Shown here one piece after another: positions 60,042 through 64,000 of a DNA stretch of 64,000 bases (its first letter is position 1; the number at the start of each line of letters is the position of its first letter). The position numbers and the translations under genes were made by a program. Source of the DNA: Artemisia argyi (Eukaryota > Streptophyta > Magnoliopsida > Asterales > Asteraceae); the NCBI GenBank assembly GCA_030686995.1, contig CM060680.1, forward strand, positions 85,433,104-85,497,103, read 5' to 3'. The notes beneath the pieces are model-generated. The model was not told where the DNA came from, ran no database searches, and saw only the letters and a list, made by a program, of their open reading frames with translations.

Positions 60042-61623
60042 GTTTTCGATTCTCACGAGCAAGTAACTGAGTGGGTGCAAAATATAGCTCGGTTTTTTGT
60101 GCACCCCACGTCGTATGCTATATGGTGTACATTCCCTCAAATAATGCTGATGGACTCCACGTACAATACCACCGTGTTTAAATTGCCGTTGTTGGAAATT
60201 GTTGGAGTAACTTCAACAAATAAAACATTTTCAATGGCGTATAGCTTTATATCCAGTGAAAAGGGGCATAATTTTAAATGGGTAATGCAACGTGTGAAGC
60301 AAGTGATAGACGAAAGATATTACCCACGTGTTATCGTCACTGACAGAGATTTAGCGTTGGTTGGGGCAATAAGAGAAGATATTACCCACGTGTTATCGTC
60401 ACCGCAGCAGACTGTAGCCATAAGTTGCGGGCAAATTTCGGACTACCATGCTTTCACGAGATGCAATACTTTAGAGATCATGGTAAGTATATTAAATTTA
60501 CAACTATCAAGTTGTTTTCCACATTAATATCAGTAATTTATACAAGTCGCTTTAATTGAATTCAGGACGCCCCATTCCACTGGATCAAATTGATATTTTT
60601 TGGAGAACCCTATCTGTTCCGTGGCCTTCTATCATTAGGCCCCCGTCTGAAGATGGCTCTTCCAGCGAACCTAGTGATGATGATGATACTTTGTTTAACG
60701 ATGGCGTGCGACAATTCAAGAATATTTTTAGCAAGTCAACGTCGTTTGTCAAGAAAAATATGTTAACGAAGTTGAGAGAAATATTTCAGCCTGAATCTGT
60801 TGACACACGTGAACCAGCTATTCAAAAAAATACCCGTGGACGTCCGAGCGCAAAGGACAAAAAGGGCAAGGCTACACAAGTCCCGGACTTTGATGAAGTC
60901 CCTGACTTGAATGAAGTCCCTGACTTGAATGAAGTACCAATCGTAAATCACCGAAGAAGTACAAATTCAAGATCTACAAAAGTGCCGAACATGCGGAAAG
61001 AACCTGCAAGACATAGCTCTTACACGGGTGATACTCTACGCCACATATTTTATGCTGGAGATAGTGTGAGCAATGCGTTTATTAAGCATATTCCACCTAT
61101 TTTCCGTCCACTCGTAATAAGCATACATAATGTTGAGGGTGATGGAAATTGTGGGTTTCGGTGCATTGCCCACTGTATTGTTCAAAACGAAAATAGGTGG
61201 GACGAAGTCAGAGGTATGTTATTGCAAGAGTTAGATTATCATAGGCAAAGATACATAGATATGTGGCAGCAACAAGACTTTGACCGACTTTGGTATACAA
61301 TAGACTGGTTCAATGGACCTGCACCTAACGATCGCTGGATGGTGATACCACTCACGGGGCTGGTTATCGCTTCAAGCATTCACCGACCTGTTGTATTTAT
61401 ATCCGATGCAGGTTGGAACACATGTTTTCCGCTTTTTACCAGGCCAAACTCATCACAAGGAACCGACCCCATTGTGATTGCCCATATGGGTGCTCACTAC
61501 ATTGTACTGACGCTCGACAGAGATTTTCGACTACCCTATATCCACCCACAATGGAGGCATTTCAGAGAGCCAGTTGCAGCCGAATGGGCAACTTTGTATC
61601 AAGATCGACTAATGGTTCATTGA
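60042..61623 (+). pseudogene. MULE transposase remnant joined to OTU cysteine protease
   Basis: First exon 60042-60482, then intron 60483-60565 (GTAAGT...TTCAG), then second exon to TGA 61621-61623. Exon one opens VFDSHEQVTEWVQN and passes directly to the MULE catalytic part (FPQIMLMDSTYNTT, LPLLEIVGVTSTN, RVIVTDRDLAL); the usual DNA-binding region between them is missing. Near 60375 the frame shifts after a duplicated segment, then HKLRANFGLPCFHEM follows in another frame, joining in phase with GRPIPLDQIDIFW of exon two. The OTU domain follows a linker with two to three VPDLNE repeats. It has GDGNCGFRC near 61138 (Cys nucleophile) and AHMGAHYIVL near 61480 (His). Transposase is dead; the OTU frame itself is open. 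Confidence 0.8.
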
Positions 61624-61952
61624 TTTATGTTGTAAACAATAGAGACACCAACAAAACCATTGTAAATGATTACTGATTTATGTTGTAAATAATAGAGATA
61701 CCGACAAAACATAGTGAATCAAATGTAAAAGTTATTTGTATTTGTAAATAATAGAGACACCGACAAAACCATTGTAAATGATTACTATATTTGTAAAAAT
61801 GCATTCTTTGTAATTTTTGTACTTGTAAAACAATGTAAATAATTATTGATTTTATGTTGTAAATAACTGTTTGTATTATATAATAGATGATTAAATATTT
61901 ATTTAAATTAGTAAATAACATTATTGATTCATTATGCAAATTCTTTGGTCAG

Positions 61953-62409
61953 ATGAGCCAAAGAAATCCTTTCTGGTGCCGATGTAATAGAGGATTTATT
62001 GTAGAACGGAAATCCTGGCAAAATGATAGTCGTGGGCGACTGTTTTATGCATGTCCTCTTTCAGTGGTAAATAATCATACGTTTGCTTAGTTATGTAAAT
62101 AATTTGTTTGTTAAAAATACATTTCTTATTATTTTCTTAACATGTAACAGCCAGGTACAAAAGACTATGGGTGTCGATACTTCGCGTGGAAAGATGAATT
62201 TGAAGCAGAGCACTTTAATCAACCCTCTTCTTCAACGCATTGCTCAAACTGCGTTGCAACAAAAAAATGAGAACAAGTTGTTGAAGGCAAGAATAAAGGC
62301 GCTGAAAATGGAGTTAGAAATGGCAAGAAATCCTGAGGATCACGCTTGTCAGTCGGGTGCAAGGCTCCATGATCTTTTAAATGAATTGAATAAACTTCAT
62401 ATGTCGTAA
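61953..62409 (+). pseudogene. GRF zinc-finger protein, two exons, frameshifted
   Basis: Exon one 61953-62066 starts MSQRNPFWCRCNRGF and carries RGRLFYAC. Intron 62067-62150 is GT-AG, phase 0. Exon two begins PGTKDYGCRYFAWKDEF, completing the C-x-C..C..C pattern of the GRF finger, a nucleic-acid-binding module. An A7 run at 62261-62267 puts the frame into TGA 62268-62270. One base fewer would join a charged helical tail (KLLKARIKALKMELEM) that ends at 62409. Small GRF proteins with a coiled-coil tail are common in plant genomes. The start codon was chosen because it gives the finger a compact N-terminus; an upstream exon is possible. Confidence 0.75.
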
Positions 62410-62702
62410 ATGTTGTTGTTTTTAAATAATATGTATAACGTTGTCGTTTAATTTAATAATAATAGTTGTTGTTGTAGTTATTTAATGTGCTATTATACAA
62501 AACATTATACATATACAAAACATTATTATACATACATAATCCTTTTTACATACATAATCATTTTTATTTAAACAAAAACAAATACAAAAACAAAAACAAA
62601 AACAAAACAAAAAAAAAAAAAAAAAAAAAAAAAAAATGCCGCCACCAAACGACAAAATAGGAAAAAAGTCAAAAAAAAAATATAAAACACAAGTACACCC
62701 TA
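62410..62702. other. 3' part of the MULE with A-rich tract
   Basis: AT-rich, with CAAAAA repeats passing into a long A run at about 62606-62636. The sub-terminal GTACACCCTAC block at about 62690 leads into the right terminus. No gene. Confidence 0.6.
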
Positions 62703-62871
62703 CTCTTATATAGAGAGGGTTAATCTAACCGGTAGCCCCCGTTGCTATAACTCACCCCTATCTAAAATATCTCTTTCATCTCAGATGAAAATAGTTTCAC
62801 TCAGATTCCCTAGTCTTTTGCTTAAGTTGCATTTACATACTTTTATTTAAAAGGATAATTTGTCGAACTTA

Positions 62872-63700
62872 GAGCACCCGCAGCGGGTTAAATTTGCAAA
62901 AGTTTTTCCCTATCATAAAAAGCTTTTTAGAAATGTTTTTTGCATTGCATCAATAACTTTTTGAAAAGAGAAATGATGCATAGACCTAAAAATGGATCTA
63001 ATTGTAGACTTAAAAATATGTTGCTCGATTTTGATGAATTGTAAGATAAATGGGTCTCTATCTGCAGCCATCAGGATGATGCCACGTGTCTTTAGATCTA
63101 CAATTATGTCTACTTTTAGATCTATGTATCATTTCTCTTTTGAAAAGCTTTATATAAAGACTTGACAATATTCAAGTCTTTCTCAAAAACTTTAGTTAAT
63201 AAATATAGTATGCATTAAATGCTTCACGTCATTCAAGACTTGGAGCATTGTGGATACTCTTAGAATATCTACAATGCATCAAATCTTTAATACTTGATGC
63301 ATTTAATGTATAAGACATTTAATGGCCAAAGCTTACAATGCATCAATTCTTTAAAACTTGATACATTTAATGGCCAAAGCTTTGTGGAAAGACTTGAGCT
63401 TTACCAAGTCTTTATAAAAAGGTTTTTCAAAAAGCTTTGATTGCAATACATAAAAACCTTTTCAAAAACTTTTTAGAATGGGATCACAAAATTTTTACAA
63501 AAAAATTTTCACACAATAACATAGAATAGTTATTTGTGGATGAAAATTAGAAAAATAATTTTAAACTAAAGAGAATGCCATTATGTAGATGATAAGTCAG
63601 TATGTAGATTTTTTTTTTTTTTTTTTAATTTTTGTGAGTTTAACTTTTTTATTTTAGAATAGTGAAAAGCTTTGAACTACTTAACCTATTTTGAATGCTC
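62872..63700. mobile_element. 829-bp MITE with TA duplication and known empty site
   Basis: Starts GAGCACCC, ends GAATGCTC, flanked by TA (62870-62871 and 63701-63702). The sequence around it (62827-62871 plus 63703-63763) is repeated without the insert at about 63900-64000, which gives the empty site. The terminal repeats are short and degenerate, so the family is uncertain. It carries a nested MITE. Confidence 0.7.
62968..63137. mobile_element. 170-bp nested MITE with 9-bp target duplication
   Basis: Inverted ends of about 60 bp (GAGAAATGATGCATAGAC.. / ..ATCTATGTATCATTTCTC), flanked by TTTTGAAAA at 62959-62967 and 63138-63146. A 9-bp duplication points to a Mutator-type MITE. Confidence 0.85.
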
Positions 63701-63896
63701 TAAAAGAGAGTGAGGCCGTATAACTTGTAACTCGTGAGCTTAAACTTTAGATCATCACACGTAATCAGACTAATTTACATTTAAGTAAGGTTATGAACGA
63801 GATTACACAAACTCAACTGAATAATCTGAGCTTAAAGATTCGATCTTGCCTCGAGGAGAATTTAAGAGTCGACCGAGTCACAAATATGATTTAAAA

Positions 63897-64000
63897 GTAA
63901 TTGCATTTACATACTTTTATTTGAAAGGAATTGTCGAACTTAAAGAGCATGAGGCCGTGTAAATTGTAACTCGTGAGCTTAAACTTTACATCATCACATG
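63897..64000. repeat. Uninterrupted duplicate of the MITE target region
   Basis: GCATTTACATACTTTTATTT, GTCGAACTTA, GAGGCCGT and TAACTCGTGAGCTTAAACTT repeat the two flanks of the MITE at 62872 in one unbroken run. The copy reaches the window edge. Confidence 0.85.

Larger units (their letters stand above)
57787..62758 (+). mobile_element. Mutator-like element with OTU protease and GRF ORFs
   Basis: Bounded by inverted termini of about 55 bp: left 57787-57842, right 62703-62758, sharing GAGTTATAGCAACGGGG and GGTTAACCCTC-like blocks. Inside are satellite-like repeats, a transposase/OTU gene and a GRF gene. A further right-end-like terminus at 58260-58305 suggests that 57787-58305 is a 519-bp internally deleted derivative joined to a larger copy. 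No 9-bp target duplication was found at either pairing, so the exact history is open. Confidence 0.65.

Noticed and set aside
60483..60565. The end of exon one read in its own frame up to the stop at 60527
   Set aside because: That frame loses all resemblance to MULE proteins after about 60375. Another frame gives HKLRANFGLPC and joins in phase to exon two through a GT-AG intron.
1..64000. CRISPR arrays, bacterial operons, rRNA or tRNA genes
   Set aside because: None seen. The tandem repeats lack spacer structure and the window is plant nuclear in every other respect.

Overview
The window is repeat-dominated plant nuclear DNA: AT-rich, with introns, and about three quarters of it made of LTR retrotransposons and DNA transposons. 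The retroelement proteins look most like those that fill genomes of the daisy family (Asteraceae). That taxonomic guess is inference; no alignment could be run. Only one ordinary host gene is clear, a five-exon PLATZ zinc-finger transcription factor gene (54106-55695, + strand).

Layout. 1-5080: AT-rich intergenic DNA with a 133-bp MITE, a decayed PIF/Harbinger transposase tail and a possible GRF zinc-finger relic. 5087-5435: start of an old plus-strand chromovirus, cut by the next element. 5436-15909: a young minus-strand Ty3 chromovirus (Tekay/Del type) with an intact gag-pol and an intact extra upstream ORF. Its 5' LTR is followed by the pol tail of a second, truncated copy, so it is a tandem, LTR-sharing array. 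15907-30600: a large plus-strand Athila-type element, its 5' LTR missing the first 76 bp, with gag-pol broken by a frameshift and two stops. 30601-31862: 3' part of another Athila-like element. 31863-39496: a short minus-strand element coding only for a retropepsin-like protein, split by a 3.8-kb solo LTR that landed inside its primer-binding site and left a perfect 5-bp duplication. 39860-51224: a decayed plus-strand chromovirus whose extra ORF is fused to a protease lacking its catalytic motif.

51225-53206 looks like old LTR DNA. 53215-53515 is a hAT-type MITE with a perfect 8-bp target duplication, about 600 bp upstream of the PLATZ start codon. 57061-62758 is a Mutator-like (MULE) region: repeated termini, a five-copy 124-bp tandem repeat, a broken transposase joined to an OTU-type cysteine protease domain, and a GRF zinc-finger ORF. 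62872-63700 is a MITE with a second MITE nested in it; a neighbouring duplicate supplies the empty site.

The genes form no pathway. The window records nested insertion, recombination between LTRs, deletion and methylation-type mutation. The most interesting protein-level signals are the extra chromovirus ORF with an SIM-like N-terminus, the OTU protease in a MULE, and the lone retropepsin-like ORF with an altered active site.
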